The notes beneath the pieces are model-generated. The model saw nothing but the letters and a program-made list of their open reading frames with translations, did no database searches and was not told where the DNA came from. A DNA stretch of 64,000 nt, from assembly GCF_001096185.1 (NCBI RefSeq), contig NZ_CRPU01000007.1, forward strand, positions 57,489-121,488. Reading direction: 5' to 3'. Shown here in pieces: positions 28,395-38,567 of this stretch. The position numbers and the translations under genes were made by a program. Source of the stretch: Streptococcus pneumoniae (GTDB lineage Bacteria > Bacillota > Bacilli > Lactobacillales > Streptococcaceae). How positions within the stretch are numbered: the first letter of the stretch is position 1; each line of letters starts with the position of its first letter.

Positions 28395-29396
28395 TTATTG
28401 TTTGATTCGTCCTGCTCCCACTAAATGCTGTTGCCAGTAAGAGCTTGTTAAGTCGGCATAACCGATAGGGTCGCCTGCATGAAACATACGGTTATCGCCT
28501 AAATAAATCCCGATATGAGTAATATAAGAGCCAGCGTTATAGGTAGAATGAAAGAAAACCAAATCGCCGGCTTTTGCTTCCAATAATGGGATATGCCGGG
28601 TTACATCATATTGCTGTTGTGCTGTTCGTGGTAAGTTGATTCCAGCTTTTCCATACGTCCATTGTGTCAGTCCGCTACAATCAAAAGAGGTAGTCGGGGA
28701 AGCTCCGCCATAGACATACTTCCAGCCTTCAAATTTCAGAGCTTCGTCCATGATGGCTTGTACTGTATCATCATTAAACTCTGTTGTGACAAGATACTGC
28801 GTTACCAGTTGCACATAAAACATATTCCCGTAATTGTATCGCCAGCCCCCATTGATAGGTATGGCTATGGGATTGGGGTAAGACACTTTTTCGTCACCCG
28901 AATACTCTTTTGAGAAACTTTGAGCCAGTTCAAAGGTATATTTATTCCCACGATTAGCCACATATCCTAAGAAACCACCACCATAATTGTAGGACTGGAT
29001 AACCGATTCTAAATCTACACCAAGCCTTTCGCTACTGGCTAATAACTCACTGAAATACTTCACACCTTGCTTAATGGATTCTTCTGTACTCAATGAATTA
29101 GGTGGAAGACCGAGGGATTCCGAGGACTGCATAACATCTTCTGCTGTACCACCCGATTCCACCTGTATAATCGCAAGAAGTATATTGACGTATTCTTCAA
29201 TTCCATATTCTTTGGCAACTTTTTCTACCATAGGCTTATGAGCCAGCACTTCTGCGGAAACATCCACACCGCCATAGTGAATGTTGGAAAAACCGCCATC
29301 TTGTTCATCTGAAAATAAAATGGCGACAAACAGAAGCAGTGAGAAGACCATCAAGAATAATCCCGAACCACCAATCACTAAAGTTTTCAGCTTCAT
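28395..29396 (-). CDS. Bifunctional cell-wall hydrolase: lysozyme-like plus NlpC/P60 (Tn916 orf14)
   Basis: A 333-aa protein with an N-terminal membrane anchor, a lysozyme-like domain (LLAIIQVESGG with the catalytic Glu, about residues 70-190), and a C-terminal NlpC/P60 endopeptidase (SFDCSGLTQW with the Cys, HIGIYLG with the His). It corresponds to CwlT/TcpG and opens peptidoglycan for the transfer channel. The start overlaps orf15 by 4 nt (ATGA). Confidence 0.94.
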   Translation of the reverse strand: MKLKTLVIGGSGLFLMVFSLLLFVAILFSDEQDGGFSNIHYGGVDVSAEVLAHKPMVEKVAKEYGIEEYVNILLAIIQVESGGTAEDVMQSSESLGLPPNSLSTEESIKQGVKYFSELLASSERLGVDLESVIQSYNYGGGFLGYVANRGNKYTFELAQSFSKEYSGDEKVSYPNPIAIPINGGWRYNYGNMFYVQLVTQYLVTTEFNDDTVQAIMDEALKFEGWKYVYGGASPTTSFDCSGLTQWTYGKAGINLPRTAQQQYDVTRHIPLLEAKAGDLVFFHSTYNAGSYITHIGIYLGDNRMFHAGDPIGYADLTSSYWQQHLVGAGRIKQ

Positions 29397-31576
29397 GGTT
29401 TCTTACTGCCTTTCTTAATGGTGGCGGTTTTGATTGGTGGTCTACTTTTTGTATTTTGTAGTGGTACTCTTTGAACAGTAGACTGACGTTCTTTTGTGAT
29501 TGAACGTTGTGAAGCTCTATCTGTTGGTGCAGTTGAAGTTACTGGCTTTTGAACCGTTCTTTCTTGAACTGTATTACTTTGACGTTCCGTTTTTAAACTT
29601 GAAGAATCGGACTTAACTGTTGGACGCTCTTGTTTGGCTTGTTGAGATTCCCTATAGGAAGCCTGTACAGTTGTTTGCCTTGAAGTCTGTCCATCATGAG
29701 ATTGTTCTTGCTTAGTGGCTGGTCTTTCATGAACGGAAGAAGCTGGCTGTTTTTTCTGTTTGACCTGTTCCATTTCAGAGCGACGCTCCGCAATGGTTTT
29801 CCGTCTTTGTTCCTGCTGTTTCTTGCGTCCACTGGCTTTATCCGCTTTGGTTTGAGAAATACTTCTGGTTAAATCATGGACATTATCCGTCACTTTAGAT
29901 TTTCCTTGATATACTGCATATCTTGCATTGGTCGGCAAATCCTTAACCTGTTCTTTCAAATTACCAGCAGTATCTACCATTCTGTCTTTGGTATCAGCTA
30001 CTGTACCGATGGTTTGACCGATACGCTTTCCTAGTGTTGATTTTTCCTGCCCGTTTGGTCGAGAGTGATCTGCTTGTGTACTCGCAGAACTTCCCGAACC
30101 CGACTGTCCTTTTTTACCCGTAGCACTGGCAATGGCAGACCCAGCCCCTAAAGCAGTCACGGAGCGTCCAAGTTTCCGCTGTAGACGGTGCATGTGAGCG
30201 TGCATAAGCATACGAGGTTTTCTCATCATACGACTTCCCACACTTTGAGAATCGTTACTCTGTAGAGAAAACATACTCATTAAATCGCCCAGCTTAAAGT
30301 AGATTCCTGCAAAGGTCACAATCTGTAGAAAAGCAATCAAAAAGAACGGATAACCAGCCGATAAGGTATAGAGCATGGTTGAAATACTAAATGCTGTCGT
30401 AATAATCAATGTGATTCCAGCTCGTGTCAAAATGGTATTAAAGAGCTTTGTTATGGCTCGTTTTGACATACCATCAAATGATGGAATCATGCTTAAAATA
30501 AAGCTCACAGGCAGAAACATAGCATAGATGATAAAAAGTACCTGCGAGAAAATCATGATTCCTGTTAATAGGAATACAAATATGGAAATCCCAATATTGA
30601 AGACAAATAGGAAGAAGACTGTACCTAAACGGTTAATCGTCTTTGTAATCGTCATATTGGTATTGCTTCTATCTTCAATTTCTTCCGCAACAATTTTTTC
30701 TCTGTCTTCCCCATTGTTGGAATCTGGACTGGTTGAGAGCAGGCTTTCCACACGGTCAATACCAATACTTTCAATGTCTGAACTGTTATATTGAAGCAGT
30801 AGCCACGGTTGCTGAACCTGTATGGAAAATAGGCTGTCACGTATCAAGTCCACACTGTCCTTGCCTTGACTATCTGAATGGGGCATGACAATTTTTGTAC
30901 CCAGTGACAAACTAGCGTTGCTGATGTCTGATGAAAAGTCATTGATTTTCTTAATATAATCGGGAGCATAGGCAATAAAGGAAGCCGATAGGATAAAAAC
31001 CAGCACAAAATTCATGAGGGCATGAATTGCCTTTGTGGTTTCTCTCTTTATCAGTCCTGTATAGGCAACATAAACCCCAAGAACCAAAATCAAGAGTAAA
31101 AGGAATCCAACATAGAAACCCTCTGTTGATAGTCCACTAGGCGTAACCCCTGCAAGGGTCTGCATATTCTTGCCAATGGAATCTGCTGTAGCGGAAATGA
31201 AGTCTAAGGAATAGGCTTCCTGTACTAAGTAACCCGTCGCATTGGAAACATAAAGACTGATTGTCCAAATAAAATTGGTAATGGCATATAGTCCATACAT
31301 GACTTGTTTTCCAATTCCGTCCGACCAGTTCCACGGTAGCCAGCCCCAGCTATTATCCACATAAAAATCCAGTTGATAGTTTTCAAGTGGGTATCGGCTG
31401 TATTCATTTGCCACATTGACCGTATCATCTACCAAGCCCGCAGCTTGAACCACCGTTCCCAGCATGGCTAAAAGAAAAATGGCAATCACAAGTGTGAAAG
31501 CCACTGTCATTGCCACTTTACCTAGACGTTTCAGCGTCCAGTTTGATTTTATTCTGTTTAATATTGATGGTTTCAC
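29393..31576 (-). CDS. VirB6-like channel protein (Tn916 orf15)
   Basis: A 727-aa protein with a signal/anchor (MTVAFTLVIAIFLLAML), about six to eight transmembrane segments in the first 430 residues, and a long polar C-terminal tail rich in Gln, Lys, Arg, Ser and Thr, which is probably disordered. It corresponds to ConG/TcpH. It lies 2 nt after the orf16 stop. Confidence 0.92.
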   Translation of the reverse strand: MKPSILNRIKSNWTLKRLGKVAMTVAFTLVIAIFLLAMLGTVVQAAGLVDDTVNVANEYSRYPLENYQLDFYVDNSWGWLPWNWSDGIGKQVMYGLYAITNFIWTISLYVSNATGYLVQEAYSLDFISATADSIGKNMQTLAGVTPSGLSTEGFYVGFLLLLILVLGVYVAYTGLIKRETTKAIHALMNFVLVFILSASFIAYAPDYIKKINDFSSDISNASLSLGTKIVMPHSDSQGKDSVDLIRDSLFSIQVQQPWLLLQYNSSDIESIGIDRVESLLSTSPDSNNGEDREKIVAEEIEDRSNTNMTITKTINRLGTVFFLFVFNIGISIFVFLLTGIMIFSQVLFIIYAMFLPVSFILSMIPSFDGMSKRAITKLFNTILTRAGITLIITTAFSISTMLYTLSAGYPFFLIAFLQIVTFAGIYFKLGDLMSMFSLQSNDSQSVGSRMMRKPRMLMHAHMHRLQRKLGRSVTALGAGSAIASATGKKGQSGSGSSASTQADHSRPNGQEKSTLGKRIGQTIGTVADTKDRMVDTAGNLKEQVKDLPTNARYAVYQGKSKVTDNVHDLTRSISQTKADKASGRKKQQEQRRKTIAERRSEMEQVKQKKQPASSVHERPATKQEQSHDGQTSRQTTVQASYRESQQAKQERPTVKSDSSSLKTERQSNTVQERTVQKPVTSTAPTDRASQRSITKERQSTVQRVPLQNTKSRPPIKTATIKKGSKKP

Positions 31577-31578
31577 AT

Positions 31579-34026
31579 TTACACCTCTTTTCGCACAGGT
31601 GGTCTGGTATCAAAGGCATGGAGCAGTTCTTCAAATACAGGGTGGAACTGTATCACACCGACACGACCATATAAATCACTGATAAGGCATTGCCCGTTTT
31701 CCAAATCACGCAATCGCTTCTGATTGTTTTCGTCCTCTGGGTCTACACCAAAAAAGGCAAGGGTTTTTTTAATCTCGTTAAGGTCAGTGGAACGAAAGGC
31801 AAATTTTAAGCCGAGGTTATTTTTCAGTTTTTCATCTAAGAGGTCATCTGTATTTTGGGTCACGAAATATACCCCAGCGTTCATAGCACGACCAGCACGA
31901 ACCAGCTTCATAGATAGTGTTTTCCCTTGTGCCACCTGTAAGAAGCTCCATGCTTCGTCTAAGTCTACAATCTTGAAAATACTTCGGTCTGTATGGATAA
32001 AGTCCAACGCAAAGGTACTAATGACAATCAGCATTGCTACCGATAGTAACTCCATTGTGGTATATTCCTCAAAGGAAGTTTCCTTGTCGGGAAGTACCAA
32101 GTCCGCAACCTGTATAATGTTCAGTTGTTTTTCTAAGCTGATAGACTGCTCCACATAACCATTACTGAATAATAAATGTGCAAAGTCATAGTCTGTAAAA
32201 CTTTCGATATGGTCGGCTATGCTGGTACTTAGTGGCGTATTCTCAACCCGTAATTCTTCAATCACTTTCATCAACCCTCGCACTTCACTATTGGTTACTG
32301 CACGAATGGCTTTTCTAAGGATTGGGAAGCGTTCCCCATCACGAGAGGAAATCCCCGTAAGGAATGTCAAAATATCAATAGCCAGTGATTCAGAATCTTT
32401 GGTATTTTTCATAATTACATAAGGGTCAAGTAAGCCTTTGTTTTTCTCATCAGAAGTCAGATTGACGATATTGATTTCATGGGAAATCTCTGGCAAGGTT
32501 TCTTTCCATCTGCCACGTTCTGCTTTTGGGTCTACAATCACTGCTTGTGCCCCATAAAGCACTGCATAATAGACGATAAGGTTATTCGCAAAGGATTTAC
32601 CACCACCCAGCGAACCAACAAAAGCCGACGCTAACGCATTGGTTACTGAACCCTTAACCCCTTGACTGGCAAGAGCAGGTTTCAGATAGACATTGCGTCC
32701 AGTATCTAAGCTGTAGCCAACATAAATCCCCTCATTTTCCCCCAGCATTTGAGTAGCACCAAAACCTAAACCAGCGAGGAAATCAGAGGTCACGTATTGA
32801 ATATAATCATTCATATAACGCTTGCTGGCAGGTAAAAATTCTTCATGTAAGCCGAGCATATCCCCAAATGGTCGTACCAGTTTTACGCTTAAATCGTCAT
32901 AAAAATCTTTCACTTCATTACAACGACGTTTGAGTTCGTCAAGATCATTTGCTGATACCCTTACCACATAAGACAGCTTGTACATAGATTCCTTGCTTTG
33001 GTCTAAATTGGTTTCCAGCTCATTCACACTTTCCAGAGCTTCCGCCACATTGGAGCTGGTTTCATTATCACTTTGCCAAGCGTGGTTATCCAAGTCTTTC
33101 AGTTCTTTCTTTTTATTGCGGACAGTAGATAGGGCTTTACGATTCGCTACAATTTCCACATTCATTGACGTATCAATCGGGAATGTAAATTGCTGTTGCT
33201 GGTAGTAGAAGATTTCAGAGGACGGGAAGTCCAGTTCTCCGACAATGCTGTTAATGGTAAAGTAAGCTACATAGACGGTTTCATCTTCCTGCTGGATTTT
33301 CAAATATCGCTGTTTTTCTTCCACCAAACAGCGAGTAGGCTTAATCAAGTCATAGTATTTAATCAGCGTTTCATTATCCAGCTTTTTCTTTGATAGATGG
33401 TACTCATACTCTTCATAGGCAGTGCCTGTCTGTCCGTAAAGGTGTTCAATCAGATAGCCGAAGTCGTCCTTATCTAACCTGCGGATTTTGAAACGACGAG
33501 AGATTTTATTTTCTAAGAGCTTTTCCATCTTCTGAAAACGCAGGATTTCATCATTACTCATACTAACAAAATCGCCCATCAGCTTATGGTTCACATCATA
33601 GACAAAATCAGACAAAGCATTTTTTGCTTCAACGGTAAGACTTTTCATAGAAAACTCCTGATCGTTGAGAAGCAACTTAAAGCCGATAAAGAAACGGTAG
33701 TTCACTTGATTTTCGCCAATCATGGATATTAAAGCGTCTGTCTGTTGGTCGATTTTGTCATAGGCAACCGCTTTGAGCTTGCCAGTGACTTCATTTTTGG
33801 AACGCTCTTGTGCAGAACGTATGCTGGATTCTGTACTGATTTGTAAAGCATGAATTTTGCCATCACGATTTTGTGCGATAAGCTGTCTGAAAGAATCATG
33901 CACTTGTATTTTCTGTTCTGGACTTAGAAATGAGTAATTGTAAGGAACAAGCTCATAGTAAGCATAACATTCCCCGTCTTTATTCCAGACGAGATTGTTT
34001 TCAATGTATTTAATTGGATATGCCAT
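31579..34026 (-). CDS. VirB4-like conjugation ATPase (Tn916 orf16)
   Basis: A 815-aa motor ATPase. Walker A is SLGGGKSF and Walker B is FKIVDLDEAW; further motifs include FVTQNTDDLLDE. I chose the ATG at 34026 (MAYPIKYIEN) since AGGAG lies 8 nt upstream and the length fits Tn916 orf16; the frame is open to 34077. It overlaps the orf17 3' end by 17 nt. It corresponds to ConE/TcpF. Confidence 0.94.
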   Translation of the reverse strand: MAYPIKYIENNLVWNKDGECYAYYELVPYNYSFLSPEQKIQVHDSFRQLIAQNRDGKIHALQISTESSIRSAQERSKNEVTGKLKAVAYDKIDQQTDALISMIGENQVNYRFFIGFKLLLNDQEFSMKSLTVEAKNALSDFVYDVNHKLMGDFVSMSNDEILRFQKMEKLLENKISRRFKIRRLDKDDFGYLIEHLYGQTGTAYEEYEYHLSKKKLDNETLIKYYDLIKPTRCLVEEKQRYLKIQQEDETVYVAYFTINSIVGELDFPSSEIFYYQQQQFTFPIDTSMNVEIVANRKALSTVRNKKKELKDLDNHAWQSDNETSSNVAEALESVNELETNLDQSKESMYKLSYVVRVSANDLDELKRRCNEVKDFYDDLSVKLVRPFGDMLGLHEEFLPASKRYMNDYIQYVTSDFLAGLGFGATQMLGENEGIYVGYSLDTGRNVYLKPALASQGVKGSVTNALASAFVGSLGGGKSFANNLIVYYAVLYGAQAVIVDPKAERGRWKETLPEISHEINIVNLTSDEKNKGLLDPYVIMKNTKDSESLAIDILTFLTGISSRDGERFPILRKAIRAVTNSEVRGLMKVIEELRVENTPLSTSIADHIESFTDYDFAHLLFSNGYVEQSISLEKQLNIIQVADLVLPDKETSFEEYTTMELLSVAMLIVISTFALDFIHTDRSIFKIVDLDEAWSFLQVAQGKTLSMKLVRAGRAMNAGVYFVTQNTDDLLDEKLKNNLGLKFAFRSTDLNEIKKTLAFFGVDPEDENNQKRLRDLENGQCLISDLYGRVGVIQFHPVFEELLHAFDTRPPVRKEV

Positions 34027-34402
34027 AAAATTCACTCCTAACTGCTGTAATGGCTTCTTGTGGCTGGTTTCTGCCAAGCGTTACTTTTTTTCCTGCATAG
34101 GTCAGCTTTGGTCGCAGTGCATAAGCAATGACAGACTTCAAAAATCCATAAGGCTTTTTACCATCAAAAGTTTTTGTAGACATAAACCATGTGAAAGCCA
34201 CAGGAATCCCAAAGTATTTGAGAAATGCTCCCTCTATCATGGAAAGAGGGGGCAAGTTGCCAAGTATCATCACTGCAAAGAGTGACACGACAAACCATGT
34301 CATTTGCGTAAAGGTTATGGGAAACGGAAGTCTAAAATCATTGATAGAATACAGTACCTTTTCCACAGACCAGATACTGGTATAGCTTCGTATTTTCTTC
34401 AT
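34010..34402 (-). CDS. TcpE-family conjugal transfer membrane protein (Tn916 orf17)
   Basis: A 130-aa protein with two adjacent hydrophobic segments (TWFVVSLFAVMILGNLPP and IPVAFTWFMSTK) and a basic C-terminus. I chose the ATG at 34402 (MKKIRSYTSIW) because AGGA lies 8 nt upstream. The open frame from 34516 begins inside ardA without a ribosome site. It corresponds to ConD/TcpE of the channel. Confidence 0.88.
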   Translation of the reverse strand: MKKIRSYTSIWSVEKVLYSINDFRLPFPITFTQMTWFVVSLFAVMILGNLPPLSMIEGAFLKYFGIPVAFTWFMSTKTFDGKKPYGFLKSVIAYALRPKLTYAGKKVTLGRNQPQEAITAVRSEFYGISN

Positions 34403-34490
34403 GTAATCAATCCTTTCATAAAAAATAGGGGTAGCTGATTGAGCCACCCCGTAAAATAGAAAATCTGCCAGTAGTAATGTACCGACAGAT

Positions 34491-34988
34491 TTAATAGACG
34501 ATTTCAAAAATCCCATGATTGGTTGAGATAAACGTTCCTGAAAGGTCTAAATCCCGACCATAGGCTTGATAATCAATATAGTTTTGAAGACTAGCTGGTA
34601 CTTCGCCTAAAGCACCCGTTTCTTCAATGTAGTAGCGTGCCACGTCATACATATCATCACAATCGGAATGAATGATAATATCCTCTTGATGTTCGCTTAG
34701 TTCTTCAATGCTTGAAAAATGAGTGAGCAGAGCAGATAGCTCCGATTGTAATTCTTCGGGTAATTCCGATACCATTTCCCATAGTCGATTGAGTTCGCCA
34801 ATGGAAGTGTATTCGTCAACCGTAAAGGGTAACTCGTAGTCATGAATGGCGTATTCCTCATATTCATCATTCAAGCCGATTTTCTCTTTGACTTCCTCAA
34901 AGTCAATGGGAAAGGTAAACCACGCACCGACCAATTCGCCCTCATTGTATTTGCCTAAATTCGCAATATAGACTTGCATATCGTCCAT
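34491..34988 (-). CDS. ardA: Antirestriction protein ArdA (Tn916 orf18)
   Basis: A 165-aa very acidic protein (many Asp and Glu) that mimics B-form DNA and inhibits type I restriction enzymes. The opening MQVYIANLGKYNEGELVGAW is typical of the family. It protects the entering element. It lies between orf19 and the channel genes. Confidence 0.94.
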   Translation of the reverse strand: MDDMQVYIANLGKYNEGELVGAWFTFPIDFEEVKEKIGLNDEYEEYAIHDYELPFTVDEYTSIGELNRLWEMVSELPEELQSELSALLTHFSSIEELSEHQEDIIIHSDCDDMYDVARYYIEETGALGEVPASLQNYIDYQAYGRDLDLSGTFISTNHGIFEIVY

Positions 34989-35104
34989 ATATTCACGTCC
35001 TTTCTTTGTAGAGATTCAAAAATCCCTACCGCACTTCGTTTGGTGTACCATTCCTTTGCGGAACATAAGAAAACCACTTATATTCCACAAAAGAACGGTT
35101 TTAT

Positions 35105-35326
35105 TTAAGCACCAATAATGCGATTGAATAGCTCTAGTAAAATGTCTTTTACTCCAGCAGCGTTGAAGACTAAGCCAACCGCAATAATCGCAATAATTAA
35201 AAAGCCAATCAGTTTGCTAAACTCACGCTTGAAGCCAAGATACAAGCCAATCACAACGATTGCTAAAAGCACCAGTGATTGAGCGTTTGATAGAAACCAG
35301 TTATAAAGGTTTTGTCCAAAATTCAT
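35105..35326 (-). CDS. Small conjugal membrane protein (Tn916 orf19)
   Basis: A 73-aa protein with two hydrophobic segments (SLVLLAIVVIGLYLGF and LIGFLIIAIIAVGLVF). In ICEBs1-type elements the equivalent is ConC, and in pCW3 TcpD. It lies downstream of the relaxase gene. Confidence 0.88.
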   Translation of the reverse strand: MNFGQNLYNWFLSNAQSLVLLAIVVIGLYLGFKREFSKLIGFLIIAIIAVGLVFNAAGVKDILLELFNRIIGA

Positions 35327-35368
35327 AAAAATGTTCTCCTCTCTATATTCAATGAATTTGTATTTGAG

Positions 35369-36574
35369 TTATTTTTTTGTTGTTATCACGTCCTGTTCTT
35401 TTACTGACTGTTGCTTCAAAATCTGCTTGTGTCGGTCTGTCAGTTTCGCATGGTCGAGAATGTCTTTTACAACCTGCGTCTGGTTGATTTCATCAAGTTT
35501 AATCGCAACCTTTAAGGTCGGGGCAACTTGATGAGATAGCCAGTTCAGCGTCCTTTGGAAGGAGTAAGGCTCTGGTTTTGTGGTTAGTTTTAATCGTTCA
35601 CGATTGTTCCCAATAAACCAAGCCCATTCTTCATTCAGTTTCCAATCAGAACGAGGTTTGGAATCGTCTTTATCTACAAAACGGATATACCGATTGATAA
35701 TTTTAAAGGCGGTATGCTCTGGATTGTCATAGACGAGTAAATCACGGACTGCATAATAGGCACGCTCATTTTTCAATCGAATCTCAAAACGGTTTTTTAC
35801 TTCTGCGTCTTCAATGGGAATATCATTTTTCTTGTACTGCTCGTAGTCCTTTTCATAGATACAGAAATAAACTTCACTTTGTAATGAACCGATATAGAGG
35901 GTGTTTCCCATACATTCCTTTTCCTCTTTGCGTACCAGTTCGCCACTGCGATAGCTTTTAAAACTGCGGAAGACGGAGATACATTCTTCCTGTTGGCACT
36001 TTTCAGTGAGTACAGGGATATTCAAAATCCCTGTCTTATCGTTAATGGCAAGGTCAAGGCGTTTCATCACACCGCCAGCCACCAAAACGTCCATAAAGAA
36101 CTCATACCAGCTTCTTTGTTGTGCCAGAAGATAGCTTTCAAATTGTCTGCACCCACGACCTTTCAATTCCACCAGAACTCCTTTGTCCAGTTCATGGGAG
36201 CAAAGGACGAATATGTCGCCTAAAGCATAATGCTCTGAATAAGAATAGAAACCATAGTCCTCATGAAGAAAATAGGACAGTTTCAGTTGTAAGATGTTTT
36301 CGACCACCTGCTGTACGTCTGTTGTCGGAAAGCGAATCCTTACATAATCAAACAGCATTTCAAGGGGAGCGTCGGGATTGAAGCGTTCCAGAGCTTCCCA
36401 AAGGGACTGCTGTAAATCCTCTGATGGCTTGACTTTTCCTGTTTCAATATCGCTTAGATACTGCCTTGTAATACCAGTCGCAACAGCTAAACGGTTTTGA
36501 GATAGTCCATAAGCCAAGCGTTTTTCTTTTAAATGCTGTAACCAAGTTTGTTCATTCAGTAAAAATCCCTCCAA
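35369..36574 (-). CDS. MobT-family relaxase (Tn916 orf20)
   Basis: A 401-aa protein with an N-terminal XRE-type helix-turn-helix (LSQNRLAVATGITRQYLSDIE) and a Rep_trans rolling-circle initiator domain (about residues 80-330; motifs KRLDLAINDKTG and YIGSLQSEVYFCIYEKD). It nicks oriT and attaches to the strand transferred. It lies directly downstream of oriT and orf21. Confidence 0.94.
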   Translation of the reverse strand: MEGFLLNEQTWLQHLKEKRLAYGLSQNRLAVATGITRQYLSDIETGKVKPSEDLQQSLWEALERFNPDAPLEMLFDYVRIRFPTTDVQQVVENILQLKLSYFLHEDYGFYSYSEHYALGDIFVLCSHELDKGVLVELKGRGCRQFESYLLAQQRSWYEFFMDVLVAGGVMKRLDLAINDKTGILNIPVLTEKCQQEECISVFRSFKSYRSGELVRKEEKECMGNTLYIGSLQSEVYFCIYEKDYEQYKKNDIPIEDAEVKNRFEIRLKNERAYYAVRDLLVYDNPEHTAFKIINRYIRFVDKDDSKPRSDWKLNEEWAWFIGNNRERLKLTTKPEPYSFQRTLNWLSHQVAPTLKVAIKLDEINQTQVVKDILDHAKLTDRHKQILKQQSVKEQDVITTKK

Positions 36575-36751
36575 TCAAAAAGGCGTATGTCAACTTTTAA
36601 AGCCCATTTGACATACGCTGAAATTTTGTAAATCCCTTGTAACCAAAGGATTTTCTAATGTTTTTTTGACTGTTTCCTGTCGATTTGTACCCCCCTGTTA
36701 GATACGGGGGGTTAAGTGCTGGCGTGGCTATTGCCACACCAGCCAGCAAGA
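36575..36751 (-). other. oriT region of the Tn916-type element
   Basis: 177 bp between orf21 and orf20. It has CCCCCC-TGTTAGATAC-GGGGGG (36690-36711), close to the ICEBs1/Tn916 nick-region palindrome, and a 10-bp hairpin CTGGCGTGGC/GCCACACCAG (36719-36742, one mismatch). An AAATCCC-TTGTAACC segment follows. Location and sequence fit oriT(916). Confidence 0.8.
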
Positions 36752-38137
36752 TCAGTCCACACCTGCGACTTCCGCTTCGCACGTCGCCTGCGTGGACTGT
36801 CTGCTGTTGGATAACTTTTTAATTTCCTCCAAGAAATCATATCCTTTTGGTACAAGGGGAGTATAAAACTCTGATATGACACTTGTTCCTACATCAACAT
36901 AGCCACGACCTTTGATTCGCTTTAAGAAGAAATCCTTTTGTACGTCACTGCCAAACATCATGCCATAGCCCATTTCAGACATACGACCTAAAGCCACTCT
37001 GAAATTAAACTGATCACGGATTCCGTCGCCTAAATATTTTGCGTCTGGACGTTGACAAGCCAGTATTAGAAAGAAGCCAGCTTGACGACCTAACATGACA
37101 ATCTGTTTCAGCTTATTCATAACTGCGGTGTTTTCTTTTGTTCCCAGCATTTCCATGAAAGCGACGTATTCATCAAAGATTAAGAAGTGTGCCGGGAGAC
37201 CTAAGTAAGCATAATTTTTGCCAGTCTTATAGTTCTTCATCTGCTTCATTTCCTCACTACGTTTCATCATTTCTTCATAGAATGTTTCAATGCAAGAAAG
37301 CAAGTCTTCTTTTCTATAGTAGACATTTGCCATCACAGAACCTAAGTCCGCAAGATCAGCATTTTTCGGGTCAAGAATATACAGTTTTGAATCTGTATGA
37401 AGCAAGGCTTCAATCAGTGTCAGTATAAAGTAAGTTTTACCGCCACCTGTACCACCAGCAATCAACATATGAGGGAGCTTATCATATTCCCACCATACGT
37501 TTTTCATTAAGCGAAGTTTACCATCTTTAGCTTCTACTTCATCAATAGAAATACGACTGGCTATGGTGTCATAGAGCAAAGTATATTCCACATAGGAATC
37601 CTTTAACTCTTTATCCGTCAGCTCACAGTACAAGCCACTCTCTAATTTCTTTTCCAAGTGTAAGAGTTGGTCTTGATATTTTCCCAGCGTGATTTCCACC
37701 CGTATCTGTATCAAGCCATTTTTAAGTCGATAATACATTTTAGGGAAGTAGGTTATCTTTTCCTTTGTACGACCAGCACTATCTTTAAAGAAACCCTCTG
37801 TTTTGACCTGTTCAGATTCATACCACTTGTTTTCAAGTATCATCTTTGCCAGTTTTTGACGGTGGTAAAGTTGTTTAACCGTATCATAGCGAACCCGTTT
37901 GAATACAAACGCTACCAGCAAGCAGATAAGAATTGCGACACTGAAACTGATAATTAAATAGGGAATGTCAATCTTATCTGCTTGTGATAGGTTAAAATCC
38001 TGCCAGTTGATCTGCTGGATTGTCTTCACATGAAACAGTCCGACAACCAGCAGGAAAACAGGCAGGAGTGACGCTATCGTAAAATGAAAGACTAAATCTT
38101 TACCAGATGGGCGAATCCTTTTACCACGCTGTTTCAT
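36752..38137 (-). CDS. FtsK/HerA-type coupling protein TcpA (Tn916 orf21)
   Basis: A 461-aa ATPase that pumps the relaxase-bound strand into the channel. It has two N-terminal transmembrane segments (LLPVFLLVVGLF; IPYLIISFSVAILICLLVAF), Walker A AGGTGGGKTYF, Walker B FLIFDEYVAF and the LACQRPDAK motif. It lies upstream of oriT. Confidence 0.95.
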   Translation of the reverse strand: MKQRGKRIRPSGKDLVFHFTIASLLPVFLLVVGLFHVKTIQQINWQDFNLSQADKIDIPYLIISFSVAILICLLVAFVFKRVRYDTVKQLYHRQKLAKMILENKWYESEQVKTEGFFKDSAGRTKEKITYFPKMYYRLKNGLIQIRVEITLGKYQDQLLHLEKKLESGLYCELTDKELKDSYVEYTLLYDTIASRISIDEVEAKDGKLRLMKNVWWEYDKLPHMLIAGGTGGGKTYFILTLIEALLHTDSKLYILDPKNADLADLGSVMANVYYRKEDLLSCIETFYEEMMKRSEEMKQMKNYKTGKNYAYLGLPAHFLIFDEYVAFMEMLGTKENTAVMNKLKQIVMLGRQAGFFLILACQRPDAKYLGDGIRDQFNFRVALGRMSEMGYGMMFGSDVQKDFFLKRIKGRGYVDVGTSVISEFYTPLVPKGYDFLEEIKKLSNSRQSTQATCEAEVAGVD

Positions 38138-38165
38138 GCGAAAAAGTCTCCTTTCTACCTAGCGA

Positions 38166-38552
38166 CTATTTGTCTTGTGTCGGTTCTTTCTTTGCTTGTG
38201 GTTGAGCTTTGAATGAACTAGAATCCTTTGTCAGCACAATATCGTCTGCCTTGATATACCAGTCAACATCTGCTCCTTGATAGGTGGCAGTAGCAACGGT
38301 GTCCGCAATGGGATTGATAAGTTCCACCCGTGCGTTATAATCAAACTCTTTCAAAGGCACGCTGGCAGGAATACTTACTTGAATCATGCGTCCTTGTCCT
38401 TTGGATTTTAAGTCATAGGTACGTTCCTTGATTTCATCTGAAACCGACCCGTCTTCATTTTGGATTCTCACTTCACGACGTAGAGCAGAGAATTTCAATT
38501 CTCCAAAAGTCGTGTCTTTATCTAATACAATGCCATTTGCTAATCTCATCAT
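38166..38552 (-). CDS. DUF961/HelP-family protein (Tn916 orf22)
   Basis: A 128-aa basic, beta-rich protein. ICEBs1 HelP, a helicase processivity factor for element replication, belongs to this family. It shares the DxNxRVELINP pattern with the orf23-type protein just upstream. Confidence 0.85.
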   Translation of the reverse strand: MMRLANGIVLDKDTTFGELKFSALRREVRIQNEDGSVSDEIKERTYDLKSKGQGRMIQVSIPASVPLKEFDYNARVELINPIADTVATATYQGADVDWYIKADDIVLTKDSSSFKAQPQAKKEPTQDK

Positions 38553-38567
38553 TTTTCCTCTCTTTCT

